The notes beneath the pieces are model-generated. The model was not told where the DNA came from. It searched no databases and worked only from the letters and a program-made list of their open reading frames with translations. This document shows, piece by piece, positions 51,453-62,159 of a stretch of 64,000 nucleotides of DNA. Each line of letters starts with the position of its first letter. Position 1 is the stretch's first letter. Location: assembly GCA_964035575.1 (NCBI GenBank), contig OZ037887.1:62001-126000 (forward strand), written 5' to 3'. Made by a program: the position numbers and the translations under genes. Source of the DNA: Rhynchopus sp. YZ270_cl-10 (Eukaryota > Euglenozoa > Diplonemea > Diplonemida > Diplonemidae).

Positions 51453-51986
51453 CGTACTTTTTGTGTATAGCTGCTCTATCTGAACAGATGTGGTGACTTA
51501 GTGGGCAAGTAGACTACGTACATTTAAAAGATAGGGGAAGCTGGTATGGGAACCCTCTCTCTCTCATCAATGAAGACCCACACAAGATGTATTGTATCAC
51601 CTATCTCGGATAGGGGTGCATGCATCGAAAACGGGCCCCCAATGAGGACCCACACAACAGTGCCAAGCAAAAGGGAGAGAGAGATGTGAAGAACGTAAAA
51701 GGTGAAGGGGAGGCGGAAAAGCATTTTTTTTCCTCCCCTCACACTGATACAAGAAAAGAGTATGTATCGTCGCGTCTGCAAACTTTTTTTATAATGAAAA
51801 AAGTTGCAAGGCGAGACGAATGCGTTTTTTGAGAGCTGAGAACGCAGCACCAATTCAATTTTTTTTCTTTTTGCTTTGACACAAAAAATGGACGTCACTC
51901 ATTGGGGGAGAGAGAGCGAGAGAGCGAGAGAGAGGGGGAGAAGGGGGAGGGGTGATTAAAATATATAAAGATACAACGATACATTG

Positions 51987-52023
51987 TTTCATATACTAAC
52001 TATTCTACTGAATAGAAGGTACA
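51987..52023 (+). repeat. H8 hairpin (CTATTCTACTGAATAG)
   Basis: CATATACTAACTATTCTACT then GAATAGAAGGTACAATA. Near-identical to the copy at 18704, including the following AAGGGTGCACTAAAT-like sequence. Confidence 0.65.
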
Positions 52024-52340
52024 ATAAGGGTGCACTAAATGTACCCAAACTTTTTTTTTTGGATATATAGAGATACAACGATACAAAAAAAGTGCACAAA
52101 AAAAAGGAACACATATTTTTCGGGAGGACTTTTCCCGCGCAGAATAAAACAAAAGAGTTGACATATGACATGCAAACGGTCCCTGTGAGACCACACTAAA
52201 TAGAGAACAAAATGTGACGTTTATTTGAAAGCGAGGCATCGGGGGGGGTAGTTTCTAAAGGCGAAATGCTACCACTAGGATGCGTACATGCATGGAGCTG
52301 AAGCGCGCACACACTTAATGAACTACCAGAGTCAGATATA

Positions 52341-52438
52341 TGTTCCGATTACGTAAAAAAGGATCGAATTTATCCAGAAAAAAATCCTGAAAAGGTCGAA
52401 CATTTTTTTTACGGTCAACAATTGTTCCGATTACGGTC
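52341..52438. mobile_element. F-family element (copy 3)
   Basis: The core CGTAAAAAAGGATCGAA, TCCTGAAAAGGTCGAAC and TTTTACGGTC matches the elements at 250 and 13.4 kb. Here TGTTCCGATTACG occurs at both ends in direct, not inverted, orientation. Confidence 0.55.
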
Positions 52439-53120
52439 CTCCATCGTCACGACAAAACATAAGACAGGTCAAAAAAAAAAAAATTCAACAAATAGAAAAA
52501 CTTCCATAAAACAACACAGAATCTAGGTACAAAAGGGAGAGGGGAAAGGAAGGGGTGCAAAATGGGCCAGCTGTACTGAGATGTTCTGGTGGTGTTCAGT
52601 GCAGACAATACAGAGGCAATGCAAAGCCAAAGAGGATGAGCAGAGGGTAGCCCAGTAAAACCATTTGGATTGAACAAGACCACTCTACGAAGCTCGGTTG
52701 TTTAGGGGGTTTTTTTTTCTTCCACGACCCCGTTCGTTCTATCCGTTTAAGTTGAAACATATTGGAACACAGTGCAGCTTGCACCCCTCTTGCAACTCAA
52801 GGTGTTCCTTATAACTGTATTTTTGTAGTGATGGTGTTGCTGAACACAGGCCCCCTTACGAGTTCCTGTGCACATCATACGTGAAAAAAGGGAATGGAGT
52901 TCGATAACTTACTACTTTGATGCCACTAAAAAAACTTGAAAGATGAGCCACAAAACACGAAAAAAGGAAAGAATCCTCGAAGGGCGCAGCACAACATTTT
53001 GCACCGGCCGTTTTTTTCGTAGGAACATATCATAGAAAAGTGGAGTTGGTAACGTGCACGGGTGGATTCAGGCGCGTGAAAAGGAATAGCGCGGGTCGCG
53101 GCTACTGCGGTACGTAGGCT

Positions 53121-56100
53121 TCAAAGCTTCTGCAGATGCCGTACGTCGCGAAGTGTTCTCGGGGACAGTGCTGTAAGGGAAGTGAGGTGGGTTTGTTGTG
53201 CACTAAAATCGCGCACCAAAATAAAGCAGGTTTGCAGCCAACGTGCTGTACCCAATGTGACCCGAAGGGTAGGATGTGCACAGATGGTACACCGTTCTCC
53301 CTTTGTTTGGTTCAACAATAGTCTACCGAGGTGTGTACGTTGTAAATAGTGTATTTTTGTTGGGGGTTGCTCAGTGACTGTATGCTCAAATGAAAGAAAG
53401 TTTTTTTGTCAGATGCACCAAGCGTCTTGCTAACCTTTAACAAAAAAAGTTAGTCCAGTTGGTTGAAGGATTTGGATGTTTGTGTGTGGGAGGTAGGTGC
53501 ATACGATTGTCAAGGAAGTTGATAACACCTTTGATCTGGTCAGCTACCTCCTCGATGTTGCCTGTGGTGTTGAATATTTGTGTGTTTGGTAACGAGTTTA
53601 GAGTGGGGGTAACGCCTGAACGGAGTATAGCCCACAGTGTTGTGTGTTGCACGTACACTTCCCTCAATGGTGTACGAACACGAATCAGCACCATAGTAAA
53701 TCAAACCAACTACACTAAACTCTTTGTAAACTCGCACGACACACATTTTGTTCCATTATAAGGAACACGGCAGTGCTCATACCTGACCCGGCCTCTTGAA
53801 GCCTCTGCAGCTGTGCTATAGGGATGCCGTCTATCTCACCTGAGTGTCGGGATAGAATGATGTGTTGTCGTTCAAAAGAAAGGAAACTTGTAAGATGGAT
53901 ATGCCTCTCGTGCACACACATCTTTATATGAAGTCGAAAAGAAGAAAAAATGACAGAAATAACAAATAAAGAAAGGCCGGTAGACAAAATGACTCCACCA
54001 CAAAGCGGGAAATGCTTTCGGAAACGCAACAGAAGGAGGCATCAAAATAGGGTATTTTCACAGCAAATAATTTCCCCCCGCCAAAATACTGATCAACTCT
54101 AAGCCTCTCATACTCACCTTTAAGAAGAAGAAAGTGAAGTTGATATGTGCAAACGCCTCTGGGACGCAGGCACTGACGTAGAAAAAAAAAGGGTAAGACG
54201 ACGGCCGCGTGCTGACCATCATATACGGTGGCATCCCGTCGGCGAATTATCGAGAGAAAAAAACACCCATGAGGTATTCAGACATACCAGTCACCATCGC
54301 CTTCTCCGCATGCGTCAGGTAAATGCCTACAATCTTCCGCCAGTTCTTCTGTATTTTACCCCTGCTGAGCGCAGGCTGGAACTCGGCTATGATATTGAAA
54401 AGCGTGTCCGGGTCTTCCGCCTGTGTTTGTTGTGAGTAGCATTGGCAAGCTATCGCAGGACATAATGCTGGCATTTGCCCATCACATTTGCCCTCTTTTT
54501 CTACTCTTTTCAACTTCAAAATCCACACAATATGATATCCATTTTCCCCCCACAGCACATCCATCTACAACACACATCACTAATTTCCCCCAAAAAAAAA
54601 AATCTTTTTTCGAATTACAGGAGCTTGCCCCTGCCACTTTTAGGGTTTTATGAAAAAAATTATCAACCTCTCTCCAAAAAAAAAAGCCACAATGCCATAC
54701 ATGTAATGTCTCTGCAACACGCATTAACCCCACGGATGCTGTCACATGGCTCATCCCTCTACGCAGCTGGTCAGGCAGGGGGAGCTCCTGCTGCTGCTGC
54801 GGCTGTGATGCGATGAGGATCTTGAGCTCGTCGATCTGCTCCTTCAGCACCTTCGCCTCTGCGTAGTCCTCTGCTGCAATGGCCTCGAGTTTGAGGTGCT
54901 CTAGCTGCTTCAGCTTTGCGTCGTACGGCTCAGCGCGCACTGCAAGCAGCTCCTGCTCCTGCCGCTGTGCCTCCTGCAACACCGCCACCTGCTCCTTCAA
55001 ATCCTTCGCCGCAAGAAAGTCCTCCGCCTCCACCGCCGCCGCCTTCCTCGCCAGCAGCTCCTCAATCTCCTGCTGCAGACGCCCCCCCGACGCCCCGGAC
55101 GGCCCCGACAATATCATCAAATCGTCTTTAAAGTACACAAACGTATCCCCCCTAGGCCCGCACACTGTAATAGGCAGGACTGCCTGCTCATTCGGCCCTG
55201 ACGCAATCGGGAGCACCGTGATGGTCCCGACCTCTCCGTGTTTGAGACATCCTGTCGAGAGGAGCTCCGGTGCGTGGCCGGGGGCAAGGAGGACCTGCTC
55301 GCTTTCTGCGGGGCGGTCGCGGGAGGTGGTGAGTTGAACGAAGAGGTTGACACCATCGTGGATGTGGGTCATAGAGGTGAGGTCAACCCATCCAGGGACG
55401 TTAGGGTCGTGACGTTGTACTAGCTTTGCGACGACGGAGGCGGTCCAGACGTGGTCTGCAATGCTCCTTACGTCTGACAAACACCGCTTCTTCGCCTCAT
55501 CCACCAAGCACCGTTCTAAGTGTCGTTTCAACGCATCCAATCCTCCAGACACATCAACAACCGTGCTGACCGTAGCCACTGCGCCATAGATATGTGCCGA
55601 TACCGAAACATTGACACCATTCGGATTCGGGTTTGCAACCGGAATGATCGGGTGGGATGGGGCAATAGGGCCGATGGGTGCTGCCGCAGGGGCAGGGAGA
55701 GGTGCGGGGGAAGGGGTGGGGGCAAAGATCTGGACAAGGTATTTGACGTCTATGTAGCCTGTGTGGTTGTCGGCCTCGATGTACTGCCAGACCCCGTCGC
55801 TTGGGGCCATCGCGGTGACGGTGCTGGCGTCGGGCAGCCAGAGGATTGCGGGCGAAGCATCACTGGGACCGTCACGGAGGGGAACGGGGTTGTTCTTGCT
55901 GACGATGCGGAGGCGCGCACCACCACCACCCCTCGGCACTGCAGGCTTTGCCATGCGCGGTGCAGGGATATCCTGTGCGCTAGGTGCCGGTCCCGGAGTC
56001 TGCCACATATTGTCAGCCTGAAACGCATACAGCTGCACAAAGTCCCGCAGCTGTTCTTGAGTGATCAGGTCGCACCACGTCCCTACCGCGTCGTTAAAAA

Positions 56101-56650
56101 CCTGAAGGCGTGATAAAACGACGTCGGTTGTCACACCATTGTCCCGCCCTGCTGCGTCGGTCTCCTGTTGGAAGAGCATTTGCGCTTTGGTGCGGAGTTC
56201 TGCTATTGTGGGGCGGCCTTGGAATTCTAGCTCGAGGTTGACTTTGGTGCCGTACACCTCGGCGCACATGAGGAGGGTGAAGGTGTTGAAGCCGAGCCGT
56301 GCCGGAGAGGCGTCTGGGGAGACCTCGTAGTCGTTGTTGGTGAGCGCCGGGAGGGGGTCGAATTTGGGGTCGTTTTGGTGCCGTGCTATGATGGTGGCTT
56401 TGCAGGTTTCGTACTCCGCTGCAGAGAGCTGTTCCGAGGCCCGTAGGTCTGCCAGGACCTTAAGCTCGTTTGCGAGGCCGTGGTGTGTCTGTGCCGTGCT
56501 TGCAACAGCAATGCCCCCATGTCCTCCCCGTCGTGGAGACCGCATGACCGTGGTGACCTCGCCGCTAGCAGGGTCAAGTGTGGTCGTGATGGCAACGTTG
56601 TTGTTCTCCCGCAGCATGGGGTTTGATACACCCCACTGTGGGTCACCCAT
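53121..56650 (-). CDS. BILBO1-N-domain protein with SH3-like and coiled-coil regions, five exons
   Basis: Exons 54701-56650, 54288-54420, 53783-53839, 53505-53657 and 53121-53170 encode 780 residues. All junctions keep frame; introns start GTATGG, GTATGT, GTATGA and GTATGC. Residues 58-92 resemble a SHOCT motif (NELKVLADLRASEQLSAAEY). Residues about 122-215 resemble the N-terminal domain of trypanosome BILBO1: VNLELEFQGRPTIAELRTKA, then VGTWCDLITQEQLRDF and VQLYAFQADNMW. BILBO1 is a scaffold of the flagellar pocket collar, and its N-domain has a ubiquitin-like fold that binds partners. Residues 245-308 look SH3-like (LRDGPSDASPAIL, then DGVWQYIEA and GYIDVKYL). A coiled coil spans about 550-640. 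The C-terminal exons are less certain, especially the AAG acceptor of exon 4. A (GATGTGGT)n array lies upstream of the start. Confidence 0.8.
53890..53926 (+). repeat. Hairpin cassette, class H2 (intronic, type copy)
   Basis: AAGATGGATATGCC and GTGCACACACATCTT flank TCTC. It is the best-paired H2 copy. Confidence 0.75.
54087..54180 (+). repeat. H1 and H4 hairpin cassettes (intronic)
   Basis: CTGATCAACTCTAAGCCTCT with ACTCACCTTT (H1, diverged) is followed by GAAGTTGATATGTGCAAACG, CCTCTGGGACGCAGGCACTG and ACG (H4). Confidence 0.65.
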
Positions 56651-56716
56651 TGATTTTTTTCTTTTCAAAAAAAAAAAAAAGAAAAAACGGCCGTTTGCCG
56701 CCTGGAGAGAAGAGAG

Positions 56717-56815
56717 GGTGATGTGGTGATGTGGTGATGTGGTGATGTGGTGATGTGGTGATGTGGTGATGTGGTGATGTGGTGATGTGGTGATGTGGTG
56801 ATGTGGTGATGTGGT
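56717..56815. repeat. 8-bp tandem repeat (GATGTGGT)n
   Basis: About 12 near-perfect copies 70-165 bp upstream of the BILBO1-domain gene start, in its 5' flank or untranslated region. A looser version of the same motif occurs in kinesin intron 3. Confidence 0.95.
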
Positions 56816-57167
56816 GAGGGAGAGAGAGGGGAGGGAGCAGTCTCGGACTCAGACTAGCACAATGTGGTAGGTGTTTTGAACAAAATTGAGGGGGGGTTGG
56901 GGGGGAATTGACCTTTTTTTTTGAAAGAATTCTGTTAGAAGTTGGGGTGAATTTGGCTTATTTTGCAAAATACCCACTTGCAAGCATCATTTTGTTTTGT
57001 TTTGTTTTTGTTTTTTTTAACACGGGGAGGTGGGGGTGTCTAGAAATACAGGTGTTGTTTATTGAATCTATGGCAGGCCTTTCTTAAATCAGCCGGAATA
57101 CACTAGGTTATATGACAATGTTATTATTCATTTATTTTTGTTGGAAAGAAAAACGAAAAGCTTTCAT

Positions 57168-57203
57168 AAGATGACCCTAAGCCTCTCGTTGCTTAGTCAC
57201 CTG
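57168..57203 (+). repeat. Hairpin cassette, class H1 (near consensus)
   Basis: AAGATGACCCTAAGC and GCTTAGTCACCTG flank CTCTCGTT. Confidence 0.75.
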
Positions 57204-57444
57204 ATCACACCAAGAAAAGAAGAACGAGAAATTGAAGACGAAAAAAACCGCTCAAAAGACTACAAAACGGGGAGGAAACATAAGTGCGCGCTTCCATTAA
57301 TTTTATGAATAGGGCCTTCCCCCCACATTGGGGCCATATTCTGCTGCAAGAAATACCCCTATTAATCAAAACACAAACACACATCTTCCGGGAAAAAAAC
57401 TGGACCTTTTTTTTTTCCTTTTCATTCCTTCAGGAGATGGTCTC

Positions 57445-60341
57445 CTACCTGATAGGGGCATGTGACGGGGCAGAGAGATGCGGGTCACTGTAGTGCTCCA
57501 CTGCAGGGCTTCTGCTCCGCTCACGCGACGCCATCACATCGTCAAGCCGCCCACCTGGCGCCCCTGGACGTTGACGTGGTGGTGGTGTGCTGTTGCCGTC
57601 CATTCCACCACCACCACCACCACCCTCCACTACAGTCACATCCCACGCCCCCTCCTTCCCCCAACGGTATGTGCTACCCCGCCCGCTTGCGTCCCACCGT
57701 ACTGTAACGCATCCGAGACGGCGGTCCACCTTTGCAACAGTTCCCGTTCTGCCCGCACCACCATCCTGCGCACCGTACTGCCAAAACTCTGGGTTGCGCA
57801 CCACAGTCGCCCCTACCCACACCGCACGCAGGCCGGCTGCTGAGGTGACCCCGGTGGCCTCACTGCGTGCAGGAGACCCTGTTGCTTGCGACTCAAAGTC
57901 TCCAGGTCGAGGCCGCATGGGTGTCTTCTTCGGAGGGCTGCTAGGGACGGGCTCTGGTGAGGCGACCATGAAGTCTCTTTGCGGGCTGTCGTCCACGACG
58001 CTTATGTGGCCTGCGAATGGTGGTGTGCCGGCCTCCTTCTCGTCGAAGAGAGAGTGCAGCCTGCCTGCCTCGTCGTAGTACTGTCCCTTCGGGGCGGCAA
58101 GGCGGGATAGATCGACCTCAGCTCTGGGGCGTGCGCTTTCCTCCTTGTTAATGCGGACCAGGCGTTGGAACGCATGGCCCGGCTCTTCAGGAGAAGGGTT
58201 CGGAAGGATTTCATACACAAAGACATCCCCATCCCGCTCAATGGTCAATGCCAGCACCTCGTGTGGGGGAAGCTGTGTGAGGATGTGTTTGAACTCAACG
58301 AGAGTCGGTGTTTCGACGTTGTTGACGCTTCGTACAGTGTCCTCGGGGAGAATGCCGGCCTCCTTTGCGGGGCCGCGCACACCAACGACTTTGATGCCCT
58401 CAAGACGCTTTTGTCTGCCGTTTGGCTTAGGCTTTGCTTTGGCTTTTCCCTTAAGGATTGGACGTGGTAGTGTGTCGGAGAGACAGAGACCTAGCTCAGG
58501 GTAGTTCTTGGGTTCTTGTTTGATGGGGCGTGGGTGGTCGGCGGAGACGGCCTTGCGGGAGGAGATCTTGCGTGGTGGAGAGGTCTGTCTGCGTGGTGGT
58601 GTTGTGGCACGACGTGGCTGGGTGCGTGGCGGGGAGAGAGGGCGTTGCTGCTCGGCTGGGGCGACTGTGATGCGGGTGTTCGCCGCAAGCTTGCGCTCCC
58701 GCTCCCTTTCCCGTTCCCTTTCGCGCTCCCGGTCGCGGTCCTGCCGTTCCTGCTGTAGAGTGGCGTTCAGTGCAGCGCTCTCACGCTGCCACCGTTCCCT
58801 CTCCTGTGCAAGCTCGCGCTCCATAGCTTTGCGTTCCTTCGAGAGTGCCCTTGATAAGTCTTCGTCCCATTCTTTTCTGTCGCGTGCCCGCAGCCGGTCG
58901 TGCTCCTTGCGGTCTTCAGAGCGTTCCTTTGCATGCTGTGCGTGGATCTGTCTGTCGCGCTCTTTCTCCCGTTCGTGCCGGTCGCGGTCTTGCTCCTTTT
59001 GGTTGCGTGCCTCTCGTTCCGCTGCGTCAAGCTGCTGGCGGGCTCTTTGCAGGTCGTTCTCTAGACGCTCCATGGAGAGACGGGCTTGCATCTCCTTGTC
59101 GCGGCCTTGGCCTTCACGGCCGAGGAGGTCGCGTTCCAGGCGTGCGACTTCTGCTTTTGTGTCGTCGTGGGCGGCAGTGCTGCGTGCGAGCTGGGCCTGC
59201 ATCTGTTGGAGCCGCGCTTCGTTGTGGCTGTGCCCCTGGGCCTGCTTCTGCTGCTCTGCGTCGAGGGCCGCCTCTGCACGGTCTGCGTCACGCTGTGCAT
59301 GCTGCAGGTCCTGCTGCAGTGCGGCGATCTCAGCACCACGCTCGCGTGCCCTGTCGCCATGGACAACGTTGCTGCGTTCCGCCTCCTCAAGCGCACGGCG
59401 CAGGCCACTGCACTCTGCCTGCAGCGCAGCGTGCTCGCCGTGCAGGCGTGTGTGCGACGTGCTCTCTGTCTCGTGTCCGTGCAGCGCTTTGCGGAGGGAA
59501 GCGTTCTCCTCCTTGAGGAGCTCGGATTGGGAGACGTAGCCTTCGTAGTCCTGACGTGGTGGAGAGGGTAGAGGGGAAACAAAATACAGTTGTTAAAGAT
59601 GAAGAGTGCTTGCAGTGGAAAAGGTGTGGGGTAAGTTGTAAAGTTGTAAAGTTGACCTGAAACACAAAAGCCCATGTAGTGTACGTTGGTGCATGTTCGT
59701 GTGGGTGGATATCCTCAAACCATGCACTCCCATGCCCTGGATCCCTTAGGATAAAGGGCAGAGGCCTCTTGAAGTGACGTTTGGCTGTGCATGTGGACCA
59801 TACCCTGAAGACGGTGTTCACAGAATTCCACATCCGCCACTTGTAGAAGTACCGTGTGCGCAGACGCTGCAGGAAGATCCCTGTGTGGTGTTGTGTTTAT
59901 AAGTGATGTGTGGGTGATCCGTGTGGTGCGGTGTCATGGTGTGTCGACACCCCCACCCCAACGATGTGCCCTGCATTGCACTTTACCGACATATGTCTTA
60001 TGAATAATAGGAATTACTATGTAAAACAATAAGCGAAGGCGCGCTCTTTGCAGGCAAAGTTTGGAAAGCCGAAAAACAGCAGATTCTGGGTTCTCACACT
60101 ACAATAACAAGAAGAACCCGTTGATTGCTCTGGGTTTTGAAGCTTTGGCTTGTCTCTTCGAGACGGTTGCTTTCGGCTGCCGTGGAAAAGAGAACAACCA
60201 CATCATGCACATACATTGCGACGCAATCACCGAGGCAACAGCCGCCTCGCGGTCCCAGGTGTAGGCCACGCTTGCGATACGTCGTTTGCTGGTTTCGCGT
60301 ATGGGACTACGTGAGTGACTCCTATGATGACCACGTGCCAT
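57445..60341 (-). CDS. Coiled-coil protein with PDZ and MIB/HERC2 domains, three exons
   Basis: Exons 60215-60341, 59804-59880 and 57445-59550 (introns GTATGT...CAG and GTATGG...CAG) give 769 residues. Exon 1 (MARGHHRSHSRSPIRE) is Arg/Ser-rich. The first junction makes IASQ-W-IFLQRLRTRYFYKW. The second joins NTVFR to DYEGYV. Residues about 70-370 are a highly charged coiled coil. Residues about 450-530 form a PDZ domain (KVVGVRGPAKEAGILPEDTV, then VEFKHILTQLPP). Residues about 655-725 match the MIB/HERC2 domain (VGATVVRNPEFWQYGAQDGG, then GTVAKVD and VTVRWD). The tail is Pro/Arg-rich. I know no named protein with this order. Inference: a cytoskeletal or ubiquitin-related scaffold. Confidence 0.85.
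59551..59803 (-). other. Intron 2 of the PDZ/MIB-HERC2 gene with H3-like hairpin
   Basis: A GTATGG...CAG intron of 253 nt. It contains GACCTGAAACACAAAAGCCC and TAGTGTACG, a diverged H3 module. Confidence 0.7.
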
Positions 60342-60450
60342 GGTGCAGTGTACGGTGAAGACTGCAAGTCTTCTTCCTGAAAGGGTGGTGTGTATGTGTG
60401 AGCTGAAATGCGCAGATGCACGCATTGAAATCCTGAAAAAAAGAAAGAAG

Positions 60451-60489
60451 CTTGACTTGAAATACAACAACCCTCTGAACAGTGTACCT
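60451..60489 (+). repeat. Hairpin cassette, class H3
   Basis: GACTTGAAATACAACAACC and AACAGTGTACCTT flank CTCTG. Confidence 0.65.
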
Positions 60490-60643
60490 TTGCTGCATGA
60501 TCGGTGTGTAGGGGTGGATATCCCCAACCATGCAGTCCTACATCCATTTTGTGGTTTGCATCTGAGCTAAGAGGTTTGTAAGTACAAACGCCTTACCGGC
60601 GGACTCCAGAGAGCACTTCATCAGCATACAAAATAGGTGGTAT

Positions 60644-60801
60644 TGGTGCTCCTGAAAACCCCATTTTGCGTACTTGTTGCGCACTTTGTGCACGGAAAAA
60701 AAAAATACAGGAATACCCTATATTGCGCACTTGTTGCGTACTTAGTGAGTACTTAGTGCGTCGTTGTTGCGTACTTGGTATTTTTTATTTCAGGAGCACC
60801 A
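60644..60801. mobile_element. 158-bp TIR element, TGGTGCTCC ends
   Basis: Inverted ends TGGTGCTCCTGAAA and TTTCAGGAGCACCA are flanked by a perfect 5-bp duplication GGTAT. The interior is made of variants of TTGCGTACTTGTTGCGCACT. The TGGTG terminus and 5-bp duplication link it to the elements at 2308 and 36219. It interrupts a repeat related to the one at 19620-19645. Confidence 0.88.
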
Positions 60802-61496
60802 GGTATGCACACGGTTACCACGAGGGAGGTTGTAAAGCAGAACATCAAGCATTGCCCGAAAAAAAAGAGTTTATCATGAAAATGGGTAGTGGTGAGGATG
60901 GGGGGAAGAGGGGCGCACTAATTTCCTTTATTCTTATGGGGGGGGAAGGCATGCTTTTCCGGTATTTTCTTTTTTCTGGCAAACTATTTTTTTCTGGGGT
61001 ATTTTTTTTTTTCTTCAATTTGAACAATGAGTAGACTCACAAAAAAAAGATGGGGGGGAAAAATGTGAGGAATTCCTCGAAACGAAAAAAAAAAAAAAAA
61101 AAAAAAAAATGGGGGCAAATTTTGTTGGAAAGCACTACTCAACAATGCTTTTTTGGAAAGGAATTTGTTTTTTTTTTTTTTTCCTTTTTTTCTGCAAATT
61201 ATTTTTACTAGCATTTTTTTTTTTTCTAAAAAAAAGAGGAAAGGGGGCGAAAACATGCTAATTTTGGCAACAGGCATTTTCTCTCTACAAAGCTAATGCG
61301 ATTGTACTGATGCCGAACACGTTTTCTTTTTTTGATAAAAAAATAGTTGGAAGAATAAGTGCAATGAGGTCACCTTGTGTAACACCAGTCACTATATCCA
61401 TCATATTTTTTTCCCGACAGGTTTTGTACACACATGCTCATCAGATTTTGAGCAGGTGCGGGGGTTTTTTTTTTTTTTTTTTGGACTTTTTTTTTT

Positions 61497-61544
61497 GTAA
61501 ACTTGGTTGCATTAGTGCAGACATCTGAGGATCAGAGCTCCACT
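61497..61544 (+). repeat. Hairpin cassette, class H5
   Basis: GTAAACTTGGTTGCATTAGT, GCAGACATCTGAGGATCAGA and GCTCCACTT: the CTGAGGAT-loop variant. Confidence 0.65.
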
Positions 61545-62120
61545 TTTTTTTTTTCCCCCAAGAGTTAAAAAGAAAAATTCACTGTGAGGCATCTTCACGC
61601 TCTCACTAAATACTTTTCTTTGTTGGGAGGGGGGATATGGTCACCGGAAGCATTCGCCTTTATTTTGGAAACAACAATTTAACATCAACAACAGCAATAA
61701 AATTGGTAACAATTTAAAAAAAAAAAACAAGGTGGATAAAAAAGGAAAATAGCTGAATTCTATAGAAGGCAGCTTTCCTTTTGAGAACTGTAAAAAGAAA
61801 CAAAAACAAAAAAAAAAACAAAAAAATGTAAAAAAAAAGACGTAATAATTTTTGACTCATTTTTCGAAAGAAAATGTAAGTGAAAATGAACGGCTTTTTT
61901 GCTCGAAGATTGTAGAGGAAAAAAAAAACCCTCATTAAAAAACTAACTCTGGATAATGAACAGGGAGGATAGATTAGGCTTTTCTTTTGCTGTGTATTTT
62001 GAAAAGCAAATGTGGACAGTTCCTAAGAAGGCGAAACATGCCCATAAAGCTGTTTGTGTTGATTTTTTTTTTTTGTTTTTTTGATAGCATTTGTCTAAAA
62101 CAGGGGGGGGATTACTTTTT

Positions 62121-62159
62121 TGTATTAGTGTTGACACACCGGGGGATGAGCTCCACTAT
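62121..62159 (+). repeat. Hairpin cassette, class H5 (without leader)
   Basis: TGTATTAGTGTTGACACACC, then GGGGGATGAGCTCCACTATT. Confidence 0.6.

Larger units (their letters stand above)
51453..53120. other. Intergenic upstream of the PEF gene
   Basis: Holds a GAGAGCGAGAGAGCGAGAGA low-complexity tract (51905-51935), an H8 hairpin at 51987-52023, the third F-family element and poly(A/T) runs. No supported gene. Confidence 0.6.
53840..54287 (-). other. Intron 2 of the BILBO1-domain gene, carrying three hairpin cassettes
   Basis: A GTATGT...CAG intron of 448 nt containing H2 (53890-53926), H1 (54087-54122) and H4 (54136-54180) cassettes in a row. It is the densest intronic cluster in the window. 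Confidence 0.8.

Noticed and set aside
53890-54180. Thought of the H1/H2/H4 cluster as small RNA genes with their own promoters
   Set aside because: No promoter boxes or terminators are evident and the cluster lies within an intron. Left as hairpin cassettes.
60227-60547. Alternative frames around the first exon of the PDZ/MIB-HERC2 gene
   Set aside because: Only the frame starting at 60341 joins in phase to the next exon.
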